Positions 7,978-18,082 of a stretch of DNA of 64,000 nt are shown here, one piece after another. A program made the position numbers and the translations under genes. Below the pieces are notes generated by a model. That model searched no databases and had not been told where the DNA came from. It saw only the letters and a program-made list of their open reading frames with translations. Within the stretch, counting starts at the first letter, position 1, and the number at the start of each line of letters is the position of its first letter. The stretch is from [Lactobacillus] timonensis (GTDB lineage Bacteria; Bacillota; Bacilli; Lactobacillales; Lactobacillaceae). Location of the stretch: NCBI RefSeq assembly GCF_900240275.1, contig NZ_LT964761.1:1387388-1451387 (forward strand), written 5' to 3'.

Positions 7978-8963
7978 CGGGGGGAAAAGTGGCCCCGGTT
8001 TACTTGATTTTAGGAACTCAGCAGGCTTTGCAGCGACAAGCGCGGGAAGCCTTTGAACGGTTAGTGCCCGCAGAAGAAAAGGTAATGAATGTGGGTGCTT
8101 ACGACATGGAAGAAACACCGGTGAGCGTCGCAATCGATGATGCGATGTCAGTACCGTTTTTTGGCGAGCGGCGACTAGTAATTATCAATAAGCCCTTTTT
8201 TCTGACAGGTAAACGTGAAAAAGGCAAGGTTGACCATGATACTGAGGGCTTGAGTAAATACTTAACCAACCCGCAACCGACGACTGTGTTGGTTTTTCTG
8301 GCACCATATGACAAACTGGATGGACGCAAGGCAGTTGTGAAAAAATTAAAGAAAGTGGCAGTGATTGTTGATGCTTCGCCGCTGGACGAACGGGCTGCCC
8401 GCAAAGCCATTCAGGAGCGTTTTGCCAAAGAGAACGTTAAACTTGCGCCGGCAGCGCTAGATGAATTGGTACAGCGAACGAATGCTGACTATGGCTTGAT
8501 GAGTGCCCGTGTTAAACAGTTGGTATTACTTGCTTACCCTAAAAATGAAGTTACTGCCGGGCAGGTAGCCGGGTTAGTGCCACAGTCATTGGACGATAAC
8601 GTTTTTCATTTGGTCAATGCTGTATTGAAAAGGGACCAGCGGACAGCGTTAGACTTATACCACCAGTTGATTGAATCGCAAACAGCACCGTTGGTAATCA
8701 ATGCGACCTTGGTTAACCAGTTTCGACTACTGATTCAATTAAAAGTCTTAGCAGCCCGTGGACTATCACAGGTGGGATTGGCTAATAAGTTAAAAGTTCA
8801 CCCGTACCGGGTCAAGCTAGGAGTACAGACGGCACGCCAGTTTTCAATGACGACCCTCAGCGCTGCTTTCTTAGGCTTGGTTGATGTTGACTACCAACTT
8901 AAAACGACTTCACAGCCACCAGAATTACTCTTTCAATTATTCATGCTGCGTTTGGGTAAATAA
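7947..8963 (+). CDS. holA: DNA polymerase III delta subunit HolA
   Basis: A 338-residue clamp-loader delta subunit (YqeN type), which opens the beta sliding clamp within the DnaX complex. It has the N-terminal AAA+-like nucleotide-free module (GGKVAPVYLILGTQQALQRQAREAF) and the C-terminal collar domain. The gene overlaps the end of comEC by 31 bases. The start ATG at 7947 has GAGGAG about nine bases upstream within comEC. comEC-holA-rpsT order is conserved through Firmicutes, with rpsT convergent here. A shared bidirectional terminator follows. Confidence 0.94.
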   Translation: MDVAALQQQLTGGKVAPVYLILGTQQALQRQAREAFERLVPAEEKVMNVGAYDMEETPVSVAIDDAMSVPFFGERRLVIINKPFFLTGKREKGKVDHDTEGLSKYLTNPQPTTVLVFLAPYDKLDGRKAVVKKLKKVAVIVDASPLDERAARKAIQERFAKENVKLAPAALDELVQRTNADYGLMSARVKQLVLLAYPKNEVTAGQVAGLVPQSLDDNVFHLVNAVLKRDQRTALDLYHQLIESQTAPLVINATLVNQFRLLIQLKVLAARGLSQVGLANKLKVHPYRVKLGVQTARQFSMTTLSAAFLGLVDVDYQLKTTSQPPELLFQLFMLRLGK

Positions 8964-8994
8964 AAAACCCGGGAGAAAACTCCCGGGCTTTTTG
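8962..8994. terminator. Bidirectional terminator between holA and rpsT
   Basis: CCCGGGAG / CTCCCGGG with an AAAA loop, flanked by six As on the left and five Ts on the right, can stop both the plus-strand com/holA transcript and the minus-strand rpsT transcript. Confidence 0.9.
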
Positions 8995-9006
8995 TTAGTT
9001 TGCTGG

Positions 9007-9261
9007 TTACTTGTTGTAACGGGCAGCCAAACGTGACTTATCACGAGCAGCCTTGTTAGCCTTGATCAGACCCTTAGCTGCGGCGTGGTCGATTGCGGAA
9101 ATAGCACCGCGGTATAATTCATCAAGGTTATCGGCACCTGCAACTTTGGCGTTATCAAACTTCTTGATGGCAGTCCGCATTGCGCTCATTTGTGCAGCGT
9201 TTTTGGCAGCAGCCTTTTCGTTAGTCTTCACACGCTTGATTGCTGACTTGATAATTGGCAT
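9007..9261 (-). CDS. rpsT: 30S ribosomal protein S20
   Basis: This 84-residue basic protein binds 16S rRNA in the small subunit body. The sequence from [17 protein letters not shown] to the alanine/lysine-rich C-terminus ([21 protein letters not shown]) is typical S20. The frame is open a further eight codons upstream (ATG at 9285). GGAGGTG lies correctly before the ATG at 9261, giving the normal S20 N-terminus, so I chose that start. It is transcribed alone from a strong minus-strand promoter at 9318-9346 and ends at the terminator shared with holA. Confidence 0.96.
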   Translation of the reverse strand: MPIIKSAIKRVKTNEKAAAKNAAQMSAMRTAIKKFDNAKVAGADNLDELYRGAISAIDHAAAKGLIKANKAARDKSRLAARYNK

Positions 9262-9317
9262 CAGATTCACCTCCGTCGCCGTCAATATTCATTGACCTTT
9301 TAAATTCAACATTTGAT

Positions 9318-9346
9318 ATTATACTAGACCGACAGGCCCTTTGCAA
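9318..9346 (-). promoter_or_regulatory. rpsT promoter
   Basis: On the minus strand TTGCAA, a 17-base spacer and a perfect TATAAT lie about 55 bases before the rpsT start. Confidence 0.85.
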
Positions 9347-9365
9347 TAATAAGTCTGTTCATAAT

Positions 9366-9394
9366 TTGCATTTCAACATAAAATCGTGTATAGT
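9366..9394 (+). promoter_or_regulatory. rpsO promoter
   Basis: TTGCAT, a 17-base spacer and TATAGT lie about 100 bases before rpsO. The transcript would carry a leader of roughly 95 bases. Confidence 0.75.
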
Positions 9395-9401
9395 GTTTCA
9401 A

Positions 9402-9480
9402 GGCTAATTAGCCACTGCCTCTTCTCGGTTTAGCGATCCTCACCAACGCTTCACCTAGAACTAGGTTCAATTAATATATG
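9402..9480 (+). promoter_or_regulatory. rpsO 5' leader, candidate S15-binding region
   Basis: The leader between promoter and Shine-Dalgarno sequence contains two short hairpins, GGCTAATTAGCC (about 9402-9413) and CCTAGAACTAGG (about 9452-9463). S15 represses its own translation through diverse leader structures in several bacteria. I do not recognise a specific described S15 motif here, so this is only a candidate. Confidence 0.35.
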
Positions 9481-9496
9481 AAAGGTGGGAAATAGC

Positions 9497-9766
9497 ATGG
9501 CTATCTCAAAAGAACGCAAAAACGAAATCATTAAGGAATTTGCGACTCACGAAGGAGACACTGGTTCAACCCAGGTTCAAGTTGCTGTCTTAACTGCAGA
9601 CATCAACGAACTGAACAAGCACCTTCGGACTCACAAGCACGACTACCACTCACAACGTGGTCTGATGAAGAAGATAGGTCACCGTCGTAACCTTCTGGCT
9701 TACCTGCGGCGCACTGACCTTCCGGCATACCGTGAACTGATTCAACGGCTGAACCTTCGTCGTTAA
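9497..9766 (+). CDS. rpsO: 30S ribosomal protein S15
   Basis: An 89-residue protein, the exact usual length of S15, binding 16S rRNA helices 20-22. Visible family features are [23 protein letters not shown], the conserved [15 protein letters not shown] segment and the C-terminal [12 protein letters not shown]. The frame is open from 9485, but AAAGGTGG at 9481-9488 overlaps that start and fits the ATG at 9497. It is a single-gene transcript with its own promoter, leader and terminator, next to RNase J2 as usual in lactobacilli. Confidence 0.97.
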   Translation: MAISKERKNEIIKEFATHEGDTGSTQVQVAVLTADINELNKHLRTHKHDYHSQRGLMKKIGHRRNLLAYLRRTDLPAYRELIQRLNLRR

Positions 9767-9785
9767 TTTGCTGAGCGTCTACATA

Positions 9786-9815
9786 AAGCCTTCCCAGTTA
9801 GGGAGGGCTTTTCTT
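9786..9815 (+). terminator. Intrinsic terminator after rpsO
   Basis: AAGCCTTCCC / GGGAGGGCTT (one U-G pair), loop AGTTA, followed by TTCTT. Confidence 0.8.
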
Positions 9816-9944
9816 ATACCCTGAAGATAGCATTCTAATTGTAGAATGTGGTAAGATATTGCTAATTGACAAAGCTCGTAATCAAATTTGCCGGTGACGC
9901 CGTTGCCGGGCAGTCAAAATCTAAATATCAAGTAAGGGAGTATT

Positions 9945-11750
9945 ATGAGTAAAATTAAGATTATTCCATTTGGTGGTGTTCGGGAGAATGCCAAAAATAT
10001 GTATGCAGTTGAAGTTAATGATCAGATTTTCATTCTTGATTGTGGACTGAAGTACCCTGAAAACGAATTAATGGGGATCGACGTGGTTATCCCTGACTGG
10101 GAATACCTGAAAAAGAATAGTGATAAAATTGTGGGAGTTTTCCTGACACACGGGCATGCTGACGCCATTGGTGCGCTTCCGTACTTCTTAATGGACTTCC
10201 GGGTTCCTGTCTTCGGGAGCGAAATGACGATCGCACTGGCTGAGCTGGCCGTTAAGAACAATAAGCAGGTGAAGAAGTTTAACGACTACCACGTTGTCGA
10301 TGCCAACACGGAGATTGACTTTGATGACGTGACGGTTTCCTTCTTCCCGACAACTCACACCGTGCCGGACACGCTGGGAATTGTTTTGGAAACGGATGAG
10401 GGTAATATTGTCTACACCGGTGACTTTAAGTTCGACCAAACGGCTGTCGATGGTTACCGGACTGATCTTGCCCGGCTTGCCGCACTTGGTCAGCAAGGTG
10501 TGCTCGCATTACTTAGCGATTCCGCTGGCTCAGCTATTACCGGGGTCAGCACCCGCGAAAAAGATATTGGGGCCTATATTAGCCAAACGTTCCTTTACAC
10601 GAGTGGTCGTATCGTCGTGGCCAGTGTTGCTTCTAATATCATGAGAATTCAGCAGATCCTTCGTGCAGCGGAACTGACTGAACGGAAGGTGGTGGTCTTT
10701 GGCAAAGACCTCGAACAGATCATTGAAACTGCTGTTAAGCAACATCAATTGCAGGTGCCAAAGGGATTGCGTATCAGTCTGAAGGAAGCTAACCAGCTTG
10801 ACCCGAGTCAGGTGGTAATCCTGGTTACTGGTCGAATGGGAGAGCCGATTAAGACCCTCCAGCAAATCGCCAATGGTGATGAAAAACACCTGAAGTTTAC
10901 TGATAATGACCTGGTCTTTGTTACTACGACCCCGTCATACGCGATGGAAACAGAAGTCCAAAAGACTAAGGATATGCTCTTCCGGACGGGAGCTGATGTA
11001 AAGTTTATTTCAGATGACTTAAACCCATCGGGCCATGCTAACCAAAATGATGAGCAACTGATGCTTAACTTCATGAAGCCAAAGTACTTCATCCCCGTAC
11101 AAGGTGAATACCGCTTGCTTGCCAAGCACGCTGAACTGGCGGAAGAGGTTGGGATTCCAGCTGATCACATCTTTATCCCCGCCAAGGGTGATGTTTTAAG
11201 CTATGAACATGGCAAATTCCACCTGGGTGAGCACCTTGATGTGTCGAACACCATGATCGATGGAATTGGGGTAGGAGACATTGGTAATATTGTCCTCCGT
11301 GACCGGCGTGTCCTGTCCGAAGACGGGATCTTTGTGGTAGTAGCAACAATTGACCGTAAGAAAAAGAAGATTGTTGCTAAGCCGCAAATCACGTCCCGCG
11401 GATTCGTGTTCGTTAAAACCAATCACAAACTAATGGAACAAAGTGCTGAACTGGTTGAACGGGTCGTCCAAAGCAACCTGGATGAAAAGGAATTTGACTG
11501 GTCACACCTCAAACAGGACGTACGGGAAAAACTCAACCGCTTCCTGTTTGACCACACGAAACGCCACCCAGTGATCTTGCCGGTGATCATGGAAATTAAT
11601 CAGCATGCAAAGCACAAGGGACGGAAAAAGACCGGTAAAAGCGTTAATAATAAACAGACTGAAAATGACACCAAGCAACACCACCGTAAGCACCAACACC
11701 GTGGTCGTGGTCGGGGCCGTAAGCATCAGTCAAATAAGAACAACGAGTAG
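9945..11750 (+). CDS. rnjB: Ribonuclease J2 (RNase J family, degenerate active site)
   Basis: This 601-residue beta-CASP metallo-beta-lactamase belongs to the RNase J family (mRNA turnover and rRNA maturation). The metal motif HxHxDH reads HGHADA (H69-A74), so the last histidine is lost. The motif usually PxHGExR reads PVQGEYR, losing another histidine. GDFKFD and THTVPD are retained. This pattern, and the position after rpsO, matches RNase J2, which in other Firmicutes forms a complex with catalytic RNase J1 and has little activity itself. The last 50 residues are a His/Lys/Arg-rich tail (KQHHRKHQHRGRGRGRKHQ), probably RNA-binding. The start ATG at 9945 follows AAGGGAG. Confidence 0.9.
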   Translation: MSKIKIIPFGGVRENAKNMYAVEVNDQIFILDCGLKYPENELMGIDVVIPDWEYLKKNSDKIVGVFLTHGHADAIGALPYFLMDFRVPVFGSEMTIALAELAVKNNKQVKKFNDYHVVDANTEIDFDDVTVSFFPTTHTVPDTLGIVLETDEGNIVYTGDFKFDQTAVDGYRTDLARLAALGQQGVLALLSDSAGSAITGVSTREKDIGAYISQTFLYTSGRIVVASVASNIMRIQQILRAAELTERKVVVFGKDLEQIIETAVKQHQLQVPKGLRISLKEANQLDPSQVVILVTGRMGEPIKTLQQIANGDEKHLKFTDNDLVFVTTTPSYAMETEVQKTKDMLFRTGADVKFISDDLNPSGHANQNDEQLMLNFMKPKYFIPVQGEYRLLAKHAELAEEVGIPADHIFIPAKGDVLSYEHGKFHLGEHLDVSNTMIDGIGVGDIGNIVLRDRRVLSEDGIFVVVATIDRKKKKIVAKPQITSRGFVFVKTNHKLMEQSAELVERVVQSNLDEKEFDWSHLKQDVREKLNRFLFDHTKRHPVILPVIMEINQHAKHKGRKKTGKSVNNKQTENDTKQHHRKHQHRGRGRGRKHQSNKNNE

Positions 11751-11766
11751 CAAAACATAACTATCA

Positions 11767-11797
11767 AACGGTGGGTCGCTTAGCGGCGCACCGTTTT
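11767..11797 (+). terminator. Intrinsic terminator between rnjB and the TPR gene
   Basis: AAACGGTG (11767-11774) pairs with CACCGTTT (11789-11796), with an inner CGC/GCG pairing, then TTTTCTT. The next gene's Shine-Dalgarno sequence begins only nine bases later. Confidence 0.8.
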
Positions 11798-11818
11798 CTT
11801 ACCTTGGGAGGGAACACG

Positions 11819-12718
11819 TTGAACGAAGAGCAAATCAGGCAATTGGATAAGGCACGGCAGCTTATCCGGCAGGACAAATATCACCAGGCGGTTCGTCAAC
11901 TAACACCATTGAACGAGGAAACTGGTGATTATGAAGTGAACCGGTTGTTAGTCAAGGCGCTGCAGCATGATGGACAAGTTCAGCTGGCTATTAAAGTTGC
12001 CGAAGATCACGTCGACGATTATCTGGGAAGTAAGGACGGGGCACGGCAGCTCATTTTACTTGAAATAGCTGGTCAGCAGTTCATTACTGCTCGGCGGCAG
12101 GCGGCCTTTGTCCCTCAGTGGGGACAACAACTCACTGCTGAAATTACTCAGGCTGAAAAACAGGCAGAATCTGCAACGGCGGCGACGTTAAGAGCCCAGC
12201 TTAAAAGTTTTTACCACTTAGGCGACGGTTCTTTCGAAGAACAGCGTCAGCGGCTAATCGATGCTGAACAGTTGCCACTGAAAATGTACCTTACCGGTGC
12301 GCTTTTCTTACTGAGGGACCCATTTGCAAAACCTTTAATTAAATCAAGTATTTTAGAAACACTGCAACCGCTCCAGATTAACCAACAGGCAACGATGTTA
12401 TGGATAGATCAGCGCGAGTATTCTTTTAACTTACGCGACTTACAACCGTTGACAAAGGTGGCAGAGGTAGCGACGATGCAGAAAATGCTCAACGATAAGT
12501 ACGGTCAATCAGACCCGTCTACGTTAGCGGCGATGACCGATGAACTGCAGTTACAGATGATTTTTCTATACCCCTTTATTAGTAAAGCAGTAACTTCACC
12601 ACGGGACTGGGTAACTGCATTGACTAGTTTTGGCACGCTGGTTACTCCTTCTGAGTCAGTTGGGAAAGCTCAGAAATGGCAGCAAAAAATTCAACGGTTA
12701 GTTGACCAAATGCGTTAA
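11819..12718 (+). CDS. TPR-repeat protein of unknown function
   Basis: A predicted cytosolic protein of 299 residues. Its N-terminal third looks like tetratricopeptide helices (ARQLIRQDKYHQAVRQLTPLNEETGDYEVNRLLVKALQHDG). The rest is helical with no recognised catalytic motif; similar TPR/DUF3196-type proteins occur in lactobacilli without known function. The frame is open from a GTG at 11771 that lies inside the upstream terminator. The TTG at 11819 has GGGAGG eight bases before it and is chosen. No promoter fits between the terminator and the Shine-Dalgarno sequence, so expression probably depends on rnjB read-through. Partners are unknown. Confidence 0.75.
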   Translation: MNEEQIRQLDKARQLIRQDKYHQAVRQLTPLNEETGDYEVNRLLVKALQHDGQVQLAIKVAEDHVDDYLGSKDGARQLILLEIAGQQFITARRQAAFVPQWGQQLTAEITQAEKQAESATAATLRAQLKSFYHLGDGSFEEQRQRLIDAEQLPLKMYLTGALFLLRDPFAKPLIKSSILETLQPLQINQQATMLWIDQREYSFNLRDLQPLTKVAEVATMQKMLNDKYGQSDPSTLAAMTDELQLQMIFLYPFISKAVTSPRDWVTALTSFGTLVTPSESVGKAQKWQQKIQRLVDQMR

Positions 12719-12930
12719 TAAGGTTGTTTTAACGGAAATGAAACAATAAAGTTAGCACAAAAATATTTACAAAAAACGGTCCATCTGATACCATGATTAA
12801 GAATTCTTTGTTGGCGGAAAGTTTTACTTTTCTTTGCGCTGGCGAAGTAGTACAATTTCTTTAAAGGTGTGTCAGCTGGCGTAATGCGCTGTCTGGCATG
12901 TACTTGTAATTTTTCAGGAGGGTTTCATTA
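12719..12930 (+). promoter_or_regulatory. tuf promoter region and leader
   Basis: This 212-base gap precedes tuf. A TACAAT -10 box lies at 12851-12856, with only a weak TTTTCT at 12828-12833 as -35 at 17 bases. The roughly 70-base leader downstream contains GTCAGCTGGC and GCGCTGTCTGGC segments that could pair, and a strong AGGAGGG before the start. No terminator was recognised after the TPR gene. Confidence 0.5.
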
Positions 12931-14121
<1,191 letters not shown>

Positions 14122-14157
14122 TAGCGTCACTCACTTAACTTACTTTCAAGTAAGGAT

Positions 14158-14190
14158 AGAAGCTCGGGATTTCCCGAGCTTCTTTTTTTT
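14158..14190 (+). terminator. Strong terminator after tuf
   Basis: A perfect 12-base inverted repeat AGAAGCTCGGGA / TCCCGAGCTTCT is followed by seven Ts. Confidence 0.95.
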
Positions 14191-14243
14191 GCACTTTTTT
14201 TGCGGTACACTAACTTTATTAATTAATTGAAGAGGTGTTAGGT

Positions 14244-16508
14244 GTGGACGAGCAAGTAAAGGGACTCACCAGCAAGCAAGCTGCAGCTCAGCTGAAGGTT
14301 GATGGTCCTAATGAAGTTCCTGAGCCCCCATTTAATTTTGGTAAGGAGTTCCTTGGGAAACTATGGAACCTTTCAGCGTGGATTTTGGAAGGGGCTTTAT
14401 TACTAGAGTGCATCCTGGGAAAGTGGATCCAGTCGCTCTTTGTCTTGCTGATGTTGTTGTTTGCAGCATTCAACGGGGCACTGCAAAAGAAAAAGTCACG
14501 ACGGGTGCTCAACAATATTTCTCATGAATTGACCCCAAACGTTTCAGTTAAGCGTGATGGAAAATGGCAAACAGTCAATTCTAAATATATTGTGGTTGGC
14601 GACGTTGTTAGCCTCAAGCGGGGCGACGTATTAGCGGCTGATGTCAAATTAATCAGCGGTCAATTAACTCTTGACGAAAGCTCGATTACTGGTGAATCCA
14701 AGGCAATTGCCAAAACGGAAGGGGCAACTGCATACTCCGGCACCACTGTTGAGCAAGGACACGCACTGGCACAAGTTAGTGCAACTGGGCGTAATTCGCG
14801 GTCCGGAAAAACGATTAACTTAATTAATAAGTCTGCTGCACCTGGGCACCTTCAACAGTTGCTGACGAGAATTATTTATTACTTGTGTTTATTGGACGCT
14901 GTGTTGACACTCATTGTGGTTATTGCGGCCTTCATTTACCACGATAACGTCATTGAGATGCTGCCGTTTTTAGCGATGATGTTTATCGCGTCCATTCCGG
15001 TGGCAATGCCCTCAACGTTTGCGCTTTCCAACTCGTTTGAGGCTACTCGCCTCAGCAAGGAAGGTATTTTGACGTCCGATTTGACTGGCATCCAAGACGC
15101 AGCTAACCTGAACCTTTTACTGTTAGACAAAACGGGGACCATTACTAAGAATGAGACGGCAGTTGCTTCCTGGAACGCTTTTGGTGAGCTAGACGAACAG
15201 GAAGTCTTAGCACTTATTGGGGCCGCCATTGATCGGCGAAATTCCGGGATCATTGACCGGGCAATTGAGCATTATCTAAAGCAACGACAGGTGAAGTCAG
15301 CAAAGGTGGACCAGTTTACGCCGTTTACTTCCGATACTGGTTACTCGATGGCAACGAGCGGGACGCATAATGTCAAGCTCGGGTCCTTTAAACAGTTGTC
15401 AAAGATTGACCAACAAGCAGTTGATGCTGCCAACCAGGTGGACTTTACTGCTGGCCGGTCGGTAGCAGTACTGATTGATGACCGACTTGCGGGAATTTTT
15501 ATTCTCCAAGATATGGTGCGCGATGATTCTGCAGAGGCCTTGGCCGAGCTGAAACGGCGGGGAGTCCGTCCAGTTATGTTGACGGGGGATAACCAGCGAA
15601 CCGCTGCAGCAGTAGCCAAACAGGGTGGCTTAGTTGGGCAGGTAATTTCTTACTCTTCGTTTGATGACCAAACACCTGTTGAATCACTGGCTGGGATTGC
15701 GGATGTTTTACCAGAAGATAAACTGCAAATGGTAAAATTTTTTCAGAAAAAGGGATATATCGTAGGAATGACCGGTGACGGTGTCAACGATGCCCCGGCG
15801 CTTAAGCAGGCGGAAGTCGGGATTGCCATGTCGAATGCAGCCGATGTTGCCAAGCGTAGTGGAAAGATGGTTTTGTTAGATGACGGGCTCACGCCGATCA
15901 TCCATATTCTTGATGCTGGGCACCGGGTTTACCAACGGATGACCACCTGGTCGCTGACTAAACTATCGCGAACTGCTGAGTTAACAATGCTTCTAACGGC
16001 AGGATATCTTTGCTTTCACTACTTGCCAATGGCCTTGAACGCGATGGTTATTTACACCATTATGAACAACATGGTAACGATGATGATCGGGACTGACAAC
16101 ACTCACATTACCTACAAACCGGAAAGCTGGGACATGAAAAAACTGGCCAAAATTGCCTTTTCGCTGGCCTTTGGCTGGACGCTTGCCGGTTTTGCTTTCG
16201 TCGCTTACTTGACGTTGCACGGGTGGAGTCAGGGAACTGTCTCAACCATGGTTTACGTTTACCTGGTGCTCAGTGCAATGCTAATTGTTCTTATCACAAG
16301 GACCAAGAAGTACTTCTGGCAGTCCATGCCGTCGCAATTGGTCGGCCTTGTTCAGATAATTGACGTTGTCTTAACTTTTGTGCTGGCCTTGCTAGGTTTG
16401 GCAATGACGCAGATCAGCTTGGTTAACCTGGGACTGACGATTGTTGTTGCACTAATCGTCGCGGTAGTGATTGACCTCATTTACCAACCAGTCATGAAAA
16501 ATAAGTAG
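14244..16508 (+). CDS. P-type ATPase, proton/cation-exporting type (P3A-like)
   Basis: A membrane cation pump of 754 residues. It has the actuator motif TGES (about 149-152), the phosphorylation site DKTGT with D295, the membrane-4 motif IPVAMPS, and the hinge motif MTGDGVNDAPALKQAEVGIAM. The N-terminal LSAWILEGALLLECILGKW and overall length resemble proton-efflux P3A ATPases rather than calcium or heavy-metal pumps; no N-terminal metal-binding domain is present. In an acid-producing bacterium proton or magnesium export is plausible, but the ion cannot be read from the sequence. The longest frame starts at GTG 14235 inside AGAGGTG; GTG 14244 has proper spacing and is chosen. It is a single-gene unit between two terminators. 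Confidence 0.88.
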   Translation: MDEQVKGLTSKQAAAQLKVDGPNEVPEPPFNFGKEFLGKLWNLSAWILEGALLLECILGKWIQSLFVLLMLLFAAFNGALQKKKSRRVLNNISHELTPNVSVKRDGKWQTVNSKYIVVGDVVSLKRGDVLAADVKLISGQLTLDESSITGESKAIAKTEGATAYSGTTVEQGHALAQVSATGRNSRSGKTINLINKSAAPGHLQQLLTRIIYYLCLLDAVLTLIVVIAAFIYHDNVIEMLPFLAMMFIASIPVAMPSTFALSNSFEATRLSKEGILTSDLTGIQDAANLNLLLLDKTGTITKNETAVASWNAFGELDEQEVLALIGAAIDRRNSGIIDRAIEHYLKQRQVKSAKVDQFTPFTSDTGYSMATSGTHNVKLGSFKQLSKIDQQAVDAANQVDFTAGRSVAVLIDDRLAGIFILQDMVRDDSAEALAELKRRGVRPVMLTGDNQRTAAAVAKQGGLVGQVISYSSFDDQTPVESLAGIADVLPEDKLQMVKFFQKKGYIVGMTGDGVNDAPALKQAEVGIAMSNAADVAKRSGKMVLLDDGLTPIIHILDAGHRVYQRMTTWSLTKLSRTAELTMLLTAGYLCFHYLPMALNAMVIYTIMNNMVTMMIGTDNTHITYKPESWDMKKLAKIAFSLAFGWTLAGFAFVAYLTLHGWSQGTVSTMVYVYLVLSAMLIVLITRTKKYFWQSMPSQLVGLVQIIDVVLTFVLALLGLAMTQISLVNLGLTIVVALIVAVVIDLIYQPVMKNK

Positions 16509-16520
16509 GAATTTTATCTT

Positions 16521-16557
16521 AGCCGGGGCGGAATCGACCGTCCCGGCTGTTTGTTTT
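16521..16557 (+). terminator. Terminator after the P-type ATPase
   Basis: AGCCGGGG / TCCCGGCT with a 12-base loop region that includes a partial CGG/CCG pairing, followed by a T-rich tract. Confidence 0.75.
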
Positions 16558-16568
16558 CGCCCAAATGG

Positions 16569-16597
16569 TTGAAATAAGGCTGCCAGTAATGTAGACT
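16569..16597 (+). promoter_or_regulatory. tig promoter
   Basis: TTGAAA, a 17-base spacer and TAGACT lie about 73 bases upstream of the trigger factor start. Confidence 0.65.
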
Positions 16598-16669
16598 ATT
16601 AAAGTATGTGGAAGTCTGTAAATCCCTTTGCAGGCGACCGTTAAAATGACTCATATTGGAGGAAACAAC

Positions 16670-18010
16670 ATGGCAAAATGGGAACGCGAAGGCGACAAGA
16701 GCCGCGGTAAATTAACGTTTGAAATTGATGTCGAAACTGCTCAAAAGGGTATCGACAAGGCCTTTGAAGAAACAAAGAAGAAGATTACGGTACCAGGATT
16801 CCGGAAGGGTCACGTACCGCGCCAAATCTTTAACCAGATGTATGGTGAAGAATCACTGTACCAGGATGCATTGAATGAAGTTCTTCCGGAAGCTTACCAA
16901 GCAGCTGTCAAGGAAGCCGGCATTAAGCCAGTTGACCAGCCACAGTTAAACATTGAAAGCCTTGAAAAGGGCAAGCCGTGGAAGCTTTCGGCTACTGTTA
17001 ACATCGAACCTGACGTTAAGCTGGGTGACTACAAGGGTCTTGAAGTTACCAAGCACAGCACTGAGATTTCTGACGCAGAAGTTGACAGTGAACTGGAAGA
17101 CAAGCGGCAGCAACAAGCTGAGCTGGTTCTGAAGGAAGACAAGCCAGCAGCCAAGGGTGACACCGTCGTTATTGACTACGTTGGTACCGTTGATGGTAAG
17201 AAGTTTGATGGCGGGTCAGCCGACAACTACTCCCTCGAATTGGGCTCCAACTCCTTCATTCCTGGCTTTGAAGACCAGTTGGTTGGACACAATGCTGACG
17301 ACAAGGTTGACGTAAAGGTTACTTTCCCAGAAGACTACCATGCTAAGGAACTGGCTGGTAAGGATGCTAACTTTGCTGTTACCATTCACGAAATTAAGGA
17401 AAAGCAGTTGCCAGACCTTGATGATGACTTCGCTAAGGATGTTGACGAAGATGTTGACACCCTCGATGAATTAAAGGAAAAGACTAAGAAGCAACTGCAA
17501 AAGCAGCGTGATGATTCCGTTCGTTCACAAGTTGAACAAGAAGCGATCGACAAGGCAGTTGCTAACGCCGAAATTGGTGACATTCCGCAGTCAATGATGG
17601 ATGATGACACCAATCGTCAGGTACAGCAATACTTGGCTGGGATGCAGCAACAAGGGATTAGCCCGAAGATGTACTTCCAGATTACTGGCAGCACCGAAGA
17701 TGACCTGCGCAAGCAGTTTGCCGACGAAGCTGAGCACCGGGTTAAGACTAACTTGGTACTGGAAGCCATCGTTAAGGATGCTAAGCTGGCTGCTTCAGAT
17801 GAAGACATTGAAAACGAAATCAAGGACCTGGCAGAACAATATCAGATGAAGGCTGATGAAGTGAAGAAGGTTCTGAGCCGCGACATGCTGACTCACGACA
17901 TCGAAATCAAGAAGGCCGTTGACTTGGTTGCTGATTCTGCAAAGCAGGTTCTGGAACCAAAGCAGGCTGCTGACAACGATGATGACAAAAAGGAAGACAG
18001 TGACAAGTAA
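16670..18010 (+). CDS. tig: Trigger factor
   Basis: This 446-residue ribosome-bound chaperone and peptidyl-prolyl isomerase meets nascent chains at the exit tunnel. The N-terminal ribosome-binding signature is seen in PGFRKGHVPRQIF, the FKBP-type PPIase domain follows (GDTVVIDYVGTVDG and LGSNSFIPGFEDQLVG), then the long helical C-terminal domain. The tail is acidic and lysine-rich. The frame opens at 16628, but TTGGAGGA lies correctly before the ATG at 16670, giving MAKWEREGDKSRG, the usual N-terminus. tig precedes clpX here as in most Firmicutes, each with its own transcription signals. Confidence 0.97.
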   Translation: MAKWEREGDKSRGKLTFEIDVETAQKGIDKAFEETKKKITVPGFRKGHVPRQIFNQMYGEESLYQDALNEVLPEAYQAAVKEAGIKPVDQPQLNIESLEKGKPWKLSATVNIEPDVKLGDYKGLEVTKHSTEISDAEVDSELEDKRQQQAELVLKEDKPAAKGDTVVIDYVGTVDGKKFDGGSADNYSLELGSNSFIPGFEDQLVGHNADDKVDVKVTFPEDYHAKELAGKDANFAVTIHEIKEKQLPDLDDDFAKDVDEDVDTLDELKEKTKKQLQKQRDDSVRSQVEQEAIDKAVANAEIGDIPQSMMDDDTNRQVQQYLAGMQQQGISPKMYFQITGSTEDDLRKQFADEAEHRVKTNLVLEAIVKDAKLAASDEDIENEIKDLAEQYQMKADEVKKVLSRDMLTHDIEIKKAVDLVADSAKQVLEPKQAADNDDDKKEDSDK

Positions 18011-18030
18011 TTAAGTTACTGTGTTTCGTA

Positions 18031-18066
18031 AAGCAGGGCTCTCGCTTGAGAGGCCCGCTTTTTTTA
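18031..18066 (+). terminator. Terminator after tig
   Basis: GCAGGGCTCTC / GAGAGGCCCGC with a small bulge and CTT-type loop, followed by seven Ts. Confidence 0.85.
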
Positions 18067-18082
18067 TGGCGAAAGCAATTAA

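Noticed and set aside
9866..9894. TTGACA at 9866 as an rnjB -35
   Set aside because: The bases 17 later (TGCCGG) are not a -10 element, so it is not a convincing promoter.
16521..16557. Possible riboswitch between the P-type ATPase and tig
   Set aside because: The structure is a simple terminator, and the tig promoter lies downstream, leaving no long leader.
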